A DNA stretch of 64,000 bases. Source: Hysterangium stoloniferum (lineage: Eukaryota; Basidiomycota; Agaricomycetes; Hysterangiales; Hysterangiaceae). The stretch is taken from assembly GCA_015178975.1 (NCBI GenBank), contig WHVD01000143.1, positions 62,001 to 126,000 on the forward strand, given 5' to 3'. The position numbers and the translations under genes are program-made. Below, piece by piece: positions 1 to 12,615 of the stretch. Below the pieces are notes generated by a model that was not told the origin of the DNA, made no database searches, and saw only the letters and a list, made by a program, of their open reading frames with translations. The stretch's first letter is position 1. Each line of letters opens with the position of its first letter.

Positions 1-247
1 ACACATCCCCCTCTTTCTCGCCTCTGCTTCTTTTCCATCGTCGTGACTTTCTGCATGGCGTAGCCGCCTTCCCAGCATGATCTCCACTCCTCAGATCTGC
101 GGCTGGGGATGATGGTACGGCTGGAGTCGGAGATGGTGTTGGAACTGAGATGGATGGGAGTGTGGGAAAGGCAGAGGGTTGATCAATTCTGACCTCGATA
201 GTAAGGAAGGAGGTGCTGGTATCTGCCATGGAGATATGCCAGGAGTG
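1..247. other. no gene recognised at left edge
   Basis: Left-edge sequence before the ire1 fragment. No coding stretch with a recognisable domain was found on either strand, and it does not match the sequence next to the second ire1 copy near 24.2 kb. It may be intergenic or part of a feature outside the window. Confidence 0.4.
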
Positions 248-677
248 GTATTGACGACCCAGGGACTGGCACGTCGACGTCTACTAGTATGGGTAGTGCG
301 GATCGGGGATAAAATGGAACATGGGTGTGATTGATACGGGTTTAGAGAGCTCTACCTGAACAGGAACGGGCTTGGAGAGACGGGAAACGGCGGCTGTCAG
401 CTCTTCCAAAAGGCAATGAGAATTCTCACAGACACACACACAAAGCATGGTGAACCCCAATATCCCCCACATTCGCAGATCAATCCTCGTGTGCCCGACT
501 CCGCTTGGTTATGTCCAATAATACCATCACCGATAGCAGTCACGGGCTCATTCATATCACTCTCACCTGCAAGACTTATCCGCGACAGCAAGCGGTGATC
601 CAGGACTGTGGCAGTAGGAACAGCATCGAGGTGCGGCGGAACGTGCCACTACAGTCCAGGTTGAACGTTGCGTGACT
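248..677 (-). pseudogene. ire1 fragment (membrane/linker part), short duplicate
   Basis: This stretch aligns closely, base for base, with 24267-24695, which is part of the longer ire1 pseudogene. Homology starts at about 248 and stops abruptly at about 677. In the minus-strand frames both copies share peptide blocks such as LSKPVP, EELT and PHYPY. In the longer copy this segment lies between lumenal-type and kinase-type sequence, so it would be the transmembrane or linker region of the UPR sensor kinase. No kinase or RNase part follows here, so it cannot be functional. It is read as the left remnant of a duplicated ire1-kre33 locus. The alignment is sure; the name is inherited from the longer copy. 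Confidence 0.65.
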
Positions 678-2002
678 TGACACTGGGTTCCGTCCGTCAT
701 CGACTATAGCACTCGTCCTGTTGTTCTGTTCAAGCCGTGAAACCTCTCATCTGCCGACGACAGTCCATGTTGAAGTTTTCGTGGTGTTCCTAGACCGTAT
801 AACTTTCCGTTTGTCTGAGTGAGATGATGGTACTCGTTGTAAACGGATAAGGACTAAATAAATAGACCTTATGTAACCCATAGTACGCGGTGAATTCCCA
901 ATGCTGCGACCCGAGCCCTAATGCTCGCAATCCGTCGCTAACCCGAAATCCCAGAAAAGTCAACAGTCCAACCATTCCTAACAATGAAAGATCATCTGCG
1001 ACTGAAGGTAAAGCATTCGATTCTCGGGGATGTCCCATTATGTAATAGACGCCCAGGGATTTCTCAGGTGTCGATCCGCCACGACCACTCTTTGGCAAAT
1101 TACATGGCGGATAGAGTTTAGGTATGATTTCTTGACTCTTGGACTTCTGCTTGTCATTATATATTGAATTCCCCTCTGGTCAATGTGATCAGAGTTTTAA
1201 AGCAACTTTGAGATGTGCAAGGTTTCTGTGAGATTGACCTGAACCAGCATCGCCTCAAGCTCTGAATGTAGAAGCAGCCACGAAACGATTTATATTCCTT
1301 CACAGACGATGTCGTCTCGTCCAAATCTATACCCTTGCCCGTAGGAGCCGGTAGGTCCCCAGACATTGTCCGAGGGACCAAGATTAAATATTATTAAATA
1401 TTTACATAAAAACCAAGAGATAATCTAAATAGAAGGGATCTTCCTTATTCTCCACGTTTCGAGTTTAATGATATCAGGTAGAAATCGTCCATTAATCTTC
1501 ATGAAATCCATCTCCTCGATAAGATGATAAACTGGGTGTATGTAGACTTTTATGGCCGCAAGAATATATGACTGAAAATATCGTTGTACACGAACACTCT
1601 TGAAAATTCATCCTGAAGCACTAATATTGATATCAGCGTCAATGGCCGCCAAATTCCAGTGGCGTCGGAGTCTTGTTTATAAGTTGACACCACTAATACT
1701 TGAATCTCCCCAGGATCTTGCCTCACATAGACGCTCATCGAAGAAGCTTGTACAGATCACGTTACTCAGTTGCTTCCACGCTGCTAACCATCTCTTTCAA
1801 CAACGCAACCGGTGGGTTTGTATCGATCATCAGCGTGAAACTGAGGGACTAACATGTATAACACAGGCTATAACTGTTACAAACGTTTACTTCGTGAAAA
1901 CAATAACTACAGAGAATACTGTCGCAATAAGGTATTCTTCAAGTTAACGTTTGTGTCCAGCGTTGCTTATATATCATTGTAAACAGTACTTCCTCAGAAC
2001 CG
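678..2002. other. intergenic, no recognised gene
   Basis: This lies between the ire1 fragment and the NLR. A few open stretches exist on both strands (for example 790-1098 minus and 1600-1947 plus), but none shows a known domain, codon bias or a convincing intron pattern. The region around 1390-1560 is AT-rich. It probably holds the NLR promoter and decayed sequence. Confidence 0.45.
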
Positions 2003-2245
2003 ATGATGACAGACACTAGAGGTACGAGCACGATATTGGCGACACATCAATCACTGACTTTGTAAAAACAATGATAACTACAGACAATACTGTTGCGATA
2101 AGGTATTTTACAAGCATGTAGCTATGTTCAGCGTTAATGATATATATTATCGGGAACAGTACTGCTTCGGCATTAATCAAGATTGAAATTAAAGGTACCA
2201 ACGCGATATCCATCACCTCTCCACAGACTACTTACGACTCCTGAA
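1882..2245 (+). repeat. diverged tandem duplication (about 185 bp x2) upstream of the NLR
   Basis: Two neighbouring segments, about 1882-2060 and 2067-2245, share the same order of blocks. These are an AAAACAATAACTACAGA-type block, a GATAAGGTATT block, a CAGCGTT block, a GTAAACAGTACT-type block, and a final GGTAC(C/G)A(A/G)C(A/G)CGATAT block. They are diverged but colinear. The unit spans the likely 5' region or first exon of the NLR, so the duplication may have altered its promoter or start. Confidence 0.5.
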
Positions 2246-5200
2246 GATATAAGTGCTCGCAATCTTCCCAAGATCAAGCCTCTCAATTACCTCCGAAAAT
2301 ATTACGTGCAGTTGACAGTTGACGGCGTTGCTCGTAGAACGGCACAGAAGCGAGGAGGGCCAGACATCACTTGGGACAATACCTTCTCCATGTATGTTTC
2401 GTAATTTTGACATCGTGATGGTGGAATATTTCTAATTCGAGGTGAAGCGATACTACCCGCCCCTCCCAGCTCTCGTTCAAAGTATATGCGAAGAGACACA
2501 TCGGTTCTGATACAGAAATCGGTCGTTTAGTTGTGTCGGTTTCTTCCCTCATCGGGGACAGATCCGAAGGTATGTGTCTACTTGTTCAATTATGTTTTAT
2601 CTAGCGCTAAAATCGATGGCAGTCGTATATCGAAACCTCATGCCGGCTGATAACACCTCTTCTCAGCAACTAGAGACCGTCCTTCAGTTCACACTGTCAA
2701 CCTTAGCGGAGTCTTCAGCGGATGGCGACAAGCGCCAGATGACAGATGCTGTCACTAATGCTGACAGTAGTATCCAGAATATAAAACCATCGCCGTCCTT
2801 GCAAACTGCTGAGCATGTGTATGAATCAGTTGATGTCTCAAATATAACATCTATGATTGATCTGTGGTCTCCATTGTTGGATAAGATCAAGGCTTTTATG
2901 ACGATAGCAGATAAAATAGCCGAGGTACTCCATTCTTGTTATTTTCACACTTGTTGTACATGTCTTATCTTTCTTACTCAGGTTCATCCATACACCAAAA
3001 TAGCTTGGAGCGCCCTCTCTGTCATTCCTAAAGTGGGTCATTTAGTTTTCCTAAGTGCAGTATCGCTGACTGGGGATGATAGGTTGCTTTTTCTCAGATG
3101 GATCGCGATAATCAAATCAAACATCTTCTGGAATCTATGAAAGACGTTTACACTTTGATAATTGATGCCGAAGCCGCACAACTGGGCAAAATTGCTTCGC
3201 AGCAGAAAATCATCACCAAGTTGACATTACAAACCACGGAGTGTGCTTACTTCATTAGTGCCTATGCTTCTGACAAAAGTTTTTGTGAGGCGACATTTAT
3301 CCACCCATGGTTGTTGTCCATTCTAACCTGGTTTGTCAAGGGAAACGATTGTTCAACAGCGCCATTAATCCGGTCGACAAGGCGATTGAAGCCTATGAAC
3401 AGGCCTTCAAGAACCTTCAGGGTGCCTTTCAAGGGACTGCTCTGCTCCAAACTGAGATTATTGTCTTTAGAATGCTTGATAGTGTTAATGCCTTGGGTAA
3501 TTCCTGCTGTTATTCTGTTCCTATTCTACAGGACTAACCCTGCATGCTAGCTGCTGACATTGGTCTCAATGATATGGCTTGTGCAAATAATGCAAGGTTT
3601 GACTCTGGGAAAAAATGTCTCCCAGGTACTCGTGAAGGTATCCTTTCTGAGATCACTGATTGGGCTAGACACCCGATTGAGGATAATTTTCCCCGCATAT
3701 TCTTTCTTCATGGTGTGGCTGGATCTGGCAAGTCAGCCATTGCCCATACAATTGCCAAGTTGTTTCATGGGGCCAAGCGACTTGGATCTTCATACTGCTT
3801 TGATCGCTCTCAATCAGAGACACTACATGCAGGCAATCTTTTCAGAACTATTTCTCGGGACTTGGCAGCTTTAGATTCAAAATGGAAAGAATCATTATAC
3901 AATATTGTCAAGGCTGAGCCAGCCTTGCGCTTTACCAATGCAGTTGAGGATCAATTTGAAAACCTTTTCCTCCAACCTAGCCAGGAAACAAACCACATTG
4001 GCCCAATCCTTATTGTAATTGATGCACTGGATGAATGTCCTGATACAAAGCATTATCGCCAAAACCTGTTGAAACTCTTGGGTAACTCTGAAAATATTAA
4101 AAGAATCCCGAAAAACTTTCGAATTCTCATCACAAGCCGGCCTGAGCCAGATATTTCAAAAACTTTCCAAAAGCTTCAAGATATGCATGTTTTATACAAG
4201 GCTATGTCAGCTATTGATGATAATTCTACTAACAATGATATCTCATTGTTTATCTCCAATGAATTGAAGGACCTTGATGAAGAGTTAAGTATCAGATGGC
4301 CAAATAGGGAATGGCACCAACTCTTGGTGAGTAAAGCAGGGGGATTGTTCCAGTGGGCCTATGTTGCTTGTCATGCCACAAAAGATGTGAAGACAGCTCT
4401 CACTCCTGTAAGGAAACTGCAGAAATTTCTAAACTCAGGGAACCAGCTAGATGGACTATATGAGAGTATACTAGAGCAGGTATCTCCTACCAGTGACCAG
4501 GATTCCATGGATGTCTATTTTACAGTGATGGGTGCAATATTGCTAGCCAAAGAACCACTCTCCATCTCTGCTCTCATAACTCTTTGCAAGCCTGGGAACA
4601 TTGGTGGTGATGTCAAAAGTCTTCTAAGACCTTTAGGTGCTTTGTTGCATGGTGTTACTGAATCTACAGTTCCTGTTCGACCTCTCCACACTTCATTTCG
4701 TGATTATCTGTTAAATATAGGCCGGAGCAAGGCATATTTTGTTGACCTAAACCAGCAGCATGAACATTTCGCAACAATGATCTTCAATATTATGTCCAAG
4801 GAACTGAAATTCAATATATGTCAGATTGAGACATCATATCAGCTAAACAAGGACATGAAAGACTTGGATGATAAAGTCAAGGCTCACATTAGTACCCAAT
4901 TGGCTTATGCTTGCCAGTTTTGGTCTCACCACCTCTGCTCATGTACAGGAATCACAGCTCTCTTGGAAAAAACTGAAAGCTTCATTAAGGAGCACTTCCT
5001 TTTCTGGCTAGAAGTCCTCAGTGCAAGGAGTAAAGTTGGAAATGTTTCGGAAATGTTGCTGGATGCTGCTGAATGGATGGAGGTGAGTACTACCACATTT
5101 TGTATGTTTGTATAAACAGTAAACCTCTAATTTGACATGTAGAGATACAACACTAATGCAATGTGGCTGAGGGATGCAGCCATATTTGCCAGAGCTTTTA

Positions 5201-7743
5201 AAACAGCTATCATCCAGAGTATACCTCATATATATTTATCAGCTCTTCCATTTGCACCAAAAACATCCATCATAGGAAAGTGGTATAGGGCAAGGTACCC
5301 ACAACTATTACAAGTAGACGATGGGGGGGATGAGAGTTGGCCAACAACCCAACAAGTATTGGTTGGGCATGCTGCAGCAATTTGCTGTTTAGCACTGTCT
5401 CATGATGGAAGGTTGATTGTCTCTGGATATAGTGATGGCACCCTTAGACTGTGGGATACAGCTACAGGGAGCAGTGTACATGGCCTACTGAAAGGTCATA
5501 TGGCCGATGTGCACAGTGTTGCCATCTCCCCTGATGGAAAGTTCATTGTATCTGGAGGCCATGAGCCTACCCTCAGACTGTGGGACCCAACTACAGGGAG
5601 TAGTGTCCATGGTCTACTAGAGGGTCACACTAGCACTATATTGTGTGTTGCCATCTCCCCTGATGGACAATTCATTGTATCTGGAGCTATTGATTGCACA
5701 CTCAGACTCTGGGATCCAGCTACAGGCAGCAGTGTCCATGGTCCATTAAAGTGTCACACAAACTCGGTGAGATGTGTGGCCATCTTCCCTGATGGAAAGT
5801 TGATTGTTTCTGGATCTGAGGATCACACCCTCAGACTCTGGGATCCAGCCACAGGGAGCAGTGTACATAGCCCACTGGAGGGTCACACAGGCTGGGTGAA
5901 CTGTGTTGCCATCTCCCCAGCTGGAAAGTTCATTGTATCTGGATCTGAGGATCACACCATTAGACTCTGGGATCCAGCTACAGGGAGCAGCATCCATGGC
6001 CCACTGGAGGGTCACATAGACAGTGTGATTTGTGTTGCCATCTCCCCAGCTGGAAAGTTCATTGTATCTGGATCTGAGGATCACACCATTAGACTCTGGG
6101 ATCCAGCAACAGGGAGTAGCATCCATAGCCTACTGGAGGGTCACATAGACAGTGTGACTTGTGTTGCCATCTCCCCAGATGGAAAGTTCATTGTATCTGG
6201 ATCTTATGATTGCACCCTCAGACTCTGGGATCCAGTCACAGGGAGCAGCATTCATGAGCCACTAAAAGGTCACACAAATGTTGTGAATTGTGTTGCCCTC
6301 TCTCCTGATGGAAAGTTCATTGTTTCTGGATCTGGTGATTCCACCCTCAGACTCTGGGATCCAGCCACAGTGAGTGGTGTCAATGTCCCATCAGTTGGTC
6401 ACACAAGCTTCCCACTCTGTGTTGCCATCTCCCCTAATGGAAAATTCATTGTTTCTGGATCCTATGATCATACCCTCAGACTGTGGGATGCAGCCACAGG
6501 GAGCAGCATCCATGGCCCCCTGGAGGGTCATAAAGAATGGGTAGGCTGTGTTGCCATCTCCCCTGATGGAAAGTTCATTGTTTCTGGATCTGCTGATTGC
6601 ACCATCAGACTCTGGGATCCAGCCACAGGGTGCAGTGTACACAGCCCACTGGAGGGTCACACAGACTGGGTGAACTGTGTTGCCATCTCTCCTGATGGAA
6701 AGTTCATTGTTTCTGGATCTGGTGATTACACCCTCAGACTCTGGGATTCAGCTACAGGGAGCAGCATCCATGGCCCACTAAAGGGTCACAAAGGATTGGT
6801 GACATGTGTTGCCATCTCCCCAGATGGAAAGTTCATTGTTTCCGGATCTTATGATTGCACCCTCAGACTCTGGGATCTAGCCACAGGGACCAGTGTCTAT
6901 GGTCCACTGGAAGGTCACACACACTTGAACTGTGTTGCCATCTCCCCTGATGGAAAGTTCATTGTTTCTGGATCTGGTGATCATGCCCTCAGACTCTGGG
7001 ATTTGGCCACAGGGAGCAGCATCCATAGCCCACTGGAGGGACACACAGGCAGTGTGACCAGTGTTGCCATCTCCCCTGATGGAAGATTCATTGTATCTGG
7101 ATCTGAGGATCACACCATCAGACTCTGGGATCCAACCACAGGCAGCAGCATCCATGGCCCACTGGAGGGACACACAGGCAGTGTCTGGTGTGTTATTATC
7201 TCCTCTGATGGGAAGTTCATTGTATCTGCATCCAATGATCACACCCTCAGACTGTGGGATCCAGTCACAGGGAGCACTGTCCATGGCCCATTAGAGGGTC
7301 ACACAGATGCTGTGACATGTGCTGCTGTTTCCCATGATGGAATGCTCCTTGTTTCTGGATCTAGTGATCAAGCCATCAGACTGTGGAATTTGCCCACATT
7401 ACCCAATATTTTGTGCCAAAAAACCACAACTACTATTGATCTGACATCTTCATGTATGTCCAACTTTCTGACTTTATATTTCTCTCATTTTTGACTATAT
7501 AAAATTACAGTTTTCTTTGCAGACAGCTTTCCAATGAATCAGGAAGGCTGGATCTCCAGACATCCTGGTGGTGTTTTGTTTTGGGTGCCACCCCAACACC
7601 GAACAACTCTTTTCAGACCCAGTAACAGAGCTGTAATCTCCAGCATGGGAAAAGGTACCCACCTCAACTTCAAACATTTTGTATTTGGTGTAAATTGGGT
7701 GGATTGCCAAAGATCCATACCCAGCTCCTCATCTATCTCCTGA
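2183..7743 (+). CDS. NLR-type STAND protein: C2-NACHT-WD40
   Basis: A fungal NOD-like receptor. This class acts as cytosolic signal-transducing ATPases, some of which control heterokaryon incompatibility. Following frame and splice signals gives introns near 2392-2447, 2570-2604, 2925-2981, 3033-3097, 3285-3340, 3497-3550, 5083-5142 and 7454-7522, with all exons open (about 1,700 residues). The N-terminus is C2-like (ARNLPKI, YVQLTVDG, WDNTFS, LSFKVYA). A helical linker follows, then NACHT with Walker A GVAGSGKS (about 3,710), Walker B ILIVIDALDE (about 4,010) and FRILITSRPEP. Sixteen WD40 repeats follow (5365-7400). The tail has the GWI...LFWVPP...LF(R)P pattern typical of these proteins, ending at TGA 7741-7743. 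The true start codon is unresolved: no ATG opens the C2 exon, and ATG 2003 (exon to a GTACGA donor, acceptor near 2246) is one candidate. The gene appears intact. Its ligand cannot be read from sequence. Confidence 0.88.
5365..7400 (+). repeat. 16 tandem WD40 units of 129 bp
   Basis: Sixteen consecutive 43-residue units lie within the NLR. The consensus frame is GH...V.CVAISPDGKFIVSGS.D.T(L/I)RLWDPATGSS(V/I)H.PLE. The framework is almost invariant, while residues after GH (TGW, IDS, TNV, KEW, TDW, KGL) and around SGSxDx (E-H, Y-C, G-S, A-C, G-Y) vary. One unit (around 6,915) is a residue short. Such high unit-to-unit identity points to recent unit duplication or concerted evolution, as known for the Podospora HNWD proteins. 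Sixteen units would be enough for about two seven-bladed propellers. Confidence 0.92.
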
Positions 7744-8749
7744 GTATTTCCTTCATCATGAGAAAGAGATTATTGTCATGGTATGTTTCAGGAGATAGTT
7801 GGCTTTATTGATTTGTTCAAGTGACTTAGAGAAAAATATAGCAAACCCAAGTACAAATGCTAGTATATTCACAGCAAAATATCAGTGTTTGTTATTTCAT
7901 ACTTTTGAGTGAAATGAAATTAATAGTGAAGTAGTTTGGGTATCTTAGAAACTGAATTCAGAATCAACAAGTTATTAAATAGAAGATTGTCACACCATGT
8001 ACTCTCATTAAGCAATCTGCTGATCCACCAAGAAAGTGAAGCTGAAATAAAACCCTCTTTCCACATGATATTAAGAACTGAGTCTACAAGTGTATTCCGG
8101 GAATCTGTGGAGTATTATCATGAATAGGACTGCACTTTACCTCATGTGTGTTCCCTTGTACAACAATCACTTCAAGTCAATGAAGTACTTCACAAAACCT
8201 GGAACCACATTCATCTGAGCTGGGTCGAGGATACAGGTATCATCTGGAAATTGAGGAGTGTGGGATAATGAACAAAGGCAGGAGTCAAGAGATGAGGGGT
8301 AGACAAGTCTAACTCAACATTTGAATTTGTTGTAGTGCATGCAATTGCGCAATATAGAGAGTCAGATACTTACATATAAGATGTGTTCTGGGTCCCAGCA
8401 GGTTTCCCGGTCCTAACACCAGGCAACATTATAGAACATAGTTGAACACATAGAACTGTAATATCATACTCTGTAAGAGGGATGTTATAATCATTTCTAT
8501 TATATTATTTTCTTTACTCTAGTAACCTGATATATTCTATCTTCTATTTTTTCCCTTAATTTTTCCTTATTTCTCTTTTGTTTTTCCATTAAGTTATATT
8601 CCTCAAATATCTTAACCTACTATTAGCTCAAGGCATCATGTATACTTGTGGGTGCACCAGGCACTAGAATGACAGCAACCTTTACCCCTAAACCCCAATG
8701 TGAAAACTAGTGCAATGCTCAGTAGGATGTGTAGCTTTTACCCCTACTT
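7744..8749. other. AT-rich intergenic region
   Basis: Sequence after the NLR stop. It is AT-rich, especially 8440-8640, and has no recognisable gene. Short open stretches (7936-8127 plus) lack any family resemblance. It probably holds the NLR 3' UTR followed by decayed sequence. Confidence 0.45.
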
Positions 8750-9246
8750 TTGGCTGAAGTAGTTGAAGCCTCCCTGAACTCAAACATCTCAATTGATATG
8801 AACTCTTTCCACAAAAGCCTCAGTGATCCCTTCCTCATGTTCATCCACTATCAACGGCTATCAAGGCATTGGAATATCCCTGTAAAACACAATTATCCAA
8901 CTACCCCGATAAGCTCACTTTCATTGTTGGCTGCAGAAGCATTACATGCTGCCAGACCTGCTGATGCAGTTACCTCAGCATCCACCAAAACAATCGCCCA
9001 CAAAGTTTCCTATAAAGCAAGGTCATTTTCCCATGATCAAGTTAGAAAGACAGCGCAGATGACAAGGTGGAAAAGTGGCTTAACCTTAACTACATATTAA
9101 GTCTAGACGACACAGTAGCATCCAAATTGCTATTCACTCAAGGATATTTGCAGCCTCAAAATGCGAGTCATTCTGCATCTCACAGGGTACATTATTAAGC
9201 GATCACCAGGGCTCTGAGCATTTCTTGCAGCGGATAATGGCACTTA
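8750..9246 (+). pseudogene. kre33 fragment, left half (duplicate of about 27140-27575)
   Basis: This is closely similar to the central exon of the complete kre33 gene. Shared blocks include the CCACTATCAACGGCTA stretch, SLAAEALHAA, KVEKW-like sequence and the CAGCGGAT(A/G)ATGGC(A/G)CTT stretch at the end. The reading frame is disrupted in several places, and neither the N-terminal helicase part nor the GNAT domain is present, so this is a dead copy. It stops at about 9246, inside a codon run that resumes at about 20954. The kre33 fragment was therefore interrupted by the 11.7-kb insertion after it was duplicated. Confidence 0.85.
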
Positions 9247-9479
9247 CTTCACCAATTTTAAGCCGCTTTTGGCCACCCATTTTGCCTCCGTGCTCATCTG
9301 CGGGATACCCCGCACGCGAGATACCCGAGTATTCCCGATTAGGCATTATCTTCCCACACTGGGTCGCTCCCTGGGCAAAACGTAAAATATATATATAAAT
9401 ATTTACAATATTTACACTATAATTGGGAGAGACCATGAGCACAACTTGATGCTTGACGAAACAATATTATACCTACCAA

Positions 9480-10880
9480 CTGGGGCATATCTTCAAGCAA
9501 AGTCCGAACCCTCACCCTTCTTTGGCCCATATTCTACTTTTTCATTTTATCGCTGACCATGGATACTTGCAACAGAAACGGTGCTAGTGCGATGGATTCA
9601 CACACGTATATATATGTAATCAAGTACTTAGTGGGCAGGTCACAAACCAAAATGATCTCAGCTAACATAATTAAGACATTGCTAATATTTTATTAGAAAT
9701 CCGAGTACTCCTCATCTATGCAGATGCATAAACTCAAGGTACAGCATCAAATTGCTGCATATTGCATCATTCGCTAATTTAGATCAAGCGTAGGAATAAG
9801 GTAATGTGGGATATGCACTTGAGAGTGGCTGGGGATGGATGGATTAATGGGAAGTGCCTTATTTATTTCAAGCCACTATTGGAAAAAGCCTATGATGTGC
9901 GAACACACCACCAGGGGATTATCTTTGTAGTATTTAAGACCTGATGGGAAAATCTGTCTTCCTCAAATAAAAATGTTGAAACCCATAACCCTTTACACTG
10001 CAAGCACCCCCAATGGTCTGTTTCAATATGTAGCTTGGATCAATATTTGCTGATATTAATATACTAGGTGATCCCATCTCAATTGCATTGGAAGAACTTG
10101 ATGTTCCTTGTGAGTGCTACAATTCCCTCTCTGATTTAAACTATAACAAGTAGAAATTTCAGACGAGGTCAAAGCCATCTCATTCAAAGGTAATTATTGA
10201 ATATTTTGGGAGACTTAATGTAAAAGGGCAAAGAACATTATTGTATAACACTGACTACATGACCTTTATTATATACCCAGATACTCAATTCAATCTCAGA
10301 ATCAAACATCTGAGACAACACGGGGGTCACGCAGCTTCTATGGCTCGCAGACTCCAACAGTAATCCCAATGGTCAGCACCTATGGTTATCATGGGCCTGA
10401 CATAACACTAATTTAAAAGTAATGACAGGTCATATTCCTGCCATAGTTGACCACAAGGATGGAGATTTCGCTGTCTTGGAGACCACTGCAATTTTGATTT
10501 GTAGGCAACATCCTGATTGTTCCACTACATGGCACACAACTGAACCAGTTTACGAAGCTCGCACATAACACTCAACAACAGGACAATAATTCCGCCATTC
10601 TCAGACAGCTCAGTCTCAAACATGAATTATGAAGAGAATTCACAAGGTTCCGCACAATATCGCTCAGTATGGTCATTATGGGGTGAGTCTCACTGTTCTC
10701 TTTATCAAATTAATATTTCTCCCCCTTCTCAAACTTCCTTCAAGTTGTGCCCAGAGTATTGCACCGACGGCCAATACTTTGGTCTTGGGCAGTTGGTTCA
10801 GTTGGGTCGGTTGGGTCCATGCCTATTGCTACTTCTGTTGCAGGTAGGAACTTGAACTTACCATTGTATGAAAAGCAATC
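9480..10880. other. no recognised gene, left part of the composite insertion
   Basis: AT-rich sequence between the left terminus and the 165-bp tandem repeats. Two overlapping plus-strand open stretches at 10622-10855 have no recognisable domain and are probably chance or decayed sequence. No transposase motif was seen. Confidence 0.4.
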
Positions 10881-10899
10881 TTCCCTTCATTATCAGATC

Positions 10900-11400
10900 A
10901 CCCTGCCACATTCAGATCGGCGCTGACAAAATCAACCTCACCTGCCCATTCCCGCTCGAGCCAGTCCAGCGTGAGGTTCACAAACCACAGGGACAAGTCA
11001 CAGCTCGAGTATGGGGTGCCATAATACCCCAACATGCGTGCCGCCATGGACATCTCTGTGTCAGTGTCTGCCACATTCAGATCAGCACTGATAAAATCAA
11101 CCTCTCCTGCCCATTCCCACTCGAGCCAGTCCAGTGTGAGGTTCACAAACCGCAGGACGAGTCGCAGCTCGAGTACGGGGTGCCATAATACCCCGACATG
11201 CGCGCCGCCATGGACATCTCTGTGTCAGTGTCTGTCACATTCAGATCAGTGCTGACAAAATCAACCTCGCCTGCCCATTCCCGCTCAAGCCAGTCCAGTG
11301 TGAGGTTCACAAACTGCAGGACAAGTCACAGCTTGAGTACGGGGTGCCATAATACCCTGACATGTGCACTGCCGTGGACATCTGTGTCAGTGTCTGTCAC
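10900..11400. repeat. tandem repeat, about 165 bp x3
   Basis: Three consecutive copies of a unit of about 164-166 bp start near 10908, 11073 and 11237 with CACATTCAGATC. Each carries the blocks CTGCCCATTCCC, CCAGTCCAG(C/T)GTGAGGTTCA, GGGTGCCATAATACC and GACATCTCTGTGTCAGTGTC. A partial fourth copy tails off near 11400. On the minus strand the first two copies read through as a 55-residue repeat (LTLDWLE.EWAGEVDF.SADLNVADTDTEMSMAARM). The unit length is divisible by three, so the repeat may once have been coding. No known family was recognised. Confidence 0.75.
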
Positions 11401-12615
11401 GGGTGTGAGCACATTCTGCACAAATGACCACATGCGATTGCTGCTACAGACCATGGTTTGGTGCGTGCTTGCCGCATTTGGGCTGAGCCTTGGCCTCGGG
11501 AGGCCAGTGGCACGACGAAGCGACAGTGGCATTGAAGCGGTACAGCGGGTCAGCCCCGTGTGTGTTTGTAGGGACAGGAGACAGTGTGAGGTACAGTATG
11601 TCATGTCTATCTATTGTGGGGATGATGCAGGACTGATGTGTGCCATGCGCGGTAGTGCGAGTTCAGACATGATGATGATAATCTCAATCCTTGCACTCTC
11701 ACGGAGATATATGCCATGAACACATACGTTGCCGCACGCATGGAGCAAAGCTTCACAAAAAGGGGCATCCCCGTTGTGCCATTGTTAGGTGCACACGCGT
11801 CTCACTTGCCATTTTTCTGCCCAATCTAATTATGGCTAACTACTAGTATCATCATCCTTTGTCTCCCTCCTTGTTGCAGTCATGGGAATCATCCTACCTA
11901 CTTCCAGTGTTTCCCTCCCATATTCACCTCAGCACTATTTTTGCACTTTTTTCTCCCATTCTTTGGGAGTGCCATATTGGCTTCTCTGTGGTTTAGAAGT
12001 ACCTTCTTCTTTGAGAGCATCCCTTAGTGCAAGGGTGAGCTCTGTTATACCATTTACTGCCATCGGCCACTTTTTTAGAAAGACCTCAGTGTCAGGCCAA
12101 TATATATAATATATATTTTTGCCATTTATTTTGATTTTATTTTATTTTAACTATATCTACATGTAGCAGTACAGGCATGGTGCGAGAGCAATTACGAAAT
12201 CACACTGCCACCCACACGAAAAACAGTGCGGTGCAGTAACACCGCGACATGACGTAACAGTGGCACGATGCAAACGACGGTGCCGACATAAGGCCGACGC
12301 CGCCATCCACATCCCAATCGTCATATAGTTGCGGCCGCGCAGCTATGCAATGTAGGGTGCATACATGCTGTTTTAGTATTCTTCTTAGTTTTTTCATAAA
12401 TAAAAAATACTAAATAAATATTAAATAAATAGTATAAATAGGGGGCATGTACATAGTTGGTCTTTAGTTTCAATCTCTTAGGAATCCCACTAAAACAAGT
12501 GGGATCTCCCCTGTCATTGAGCTGTCTCCTCTTCACTTCATATCTCTGTGTTTTATCTTGTGTTTGGTAGCCTTGTTAGTGTTGTCCTAACACTCAGTGT
12601 CACGTCTGCATCTGT
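11401..12615. other. no recognised gene between the tandem repeat and the recombinase
   Basis: Open stretches on both strands (11326-11604 minus, 11198-11719 plus, 11882-12109 plus) show no recognisable domain. The sequence turns AT-rich at 12100-12450. Part may belong to the gene that carried the 165-bp repeats. Confidence 0.35.

Noticed and set aside
5746-7284. Long minus-strand open frames opposite the WD40 block
   Set aside because: They repeat with the same 129-bp period and are antisense shadows of the WD40 repeats.
5365-7400. Regular repeat array resembling CRISPR
   Set aside because: The repeat unit is coding, 129 bp, without separate spacers, and the genome is eukaryotic.
8380-8640. 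Possible solo LTR
   Set aside because: Composition is suggestive, but no matching end pair, target duplication or second copy was found in the window.
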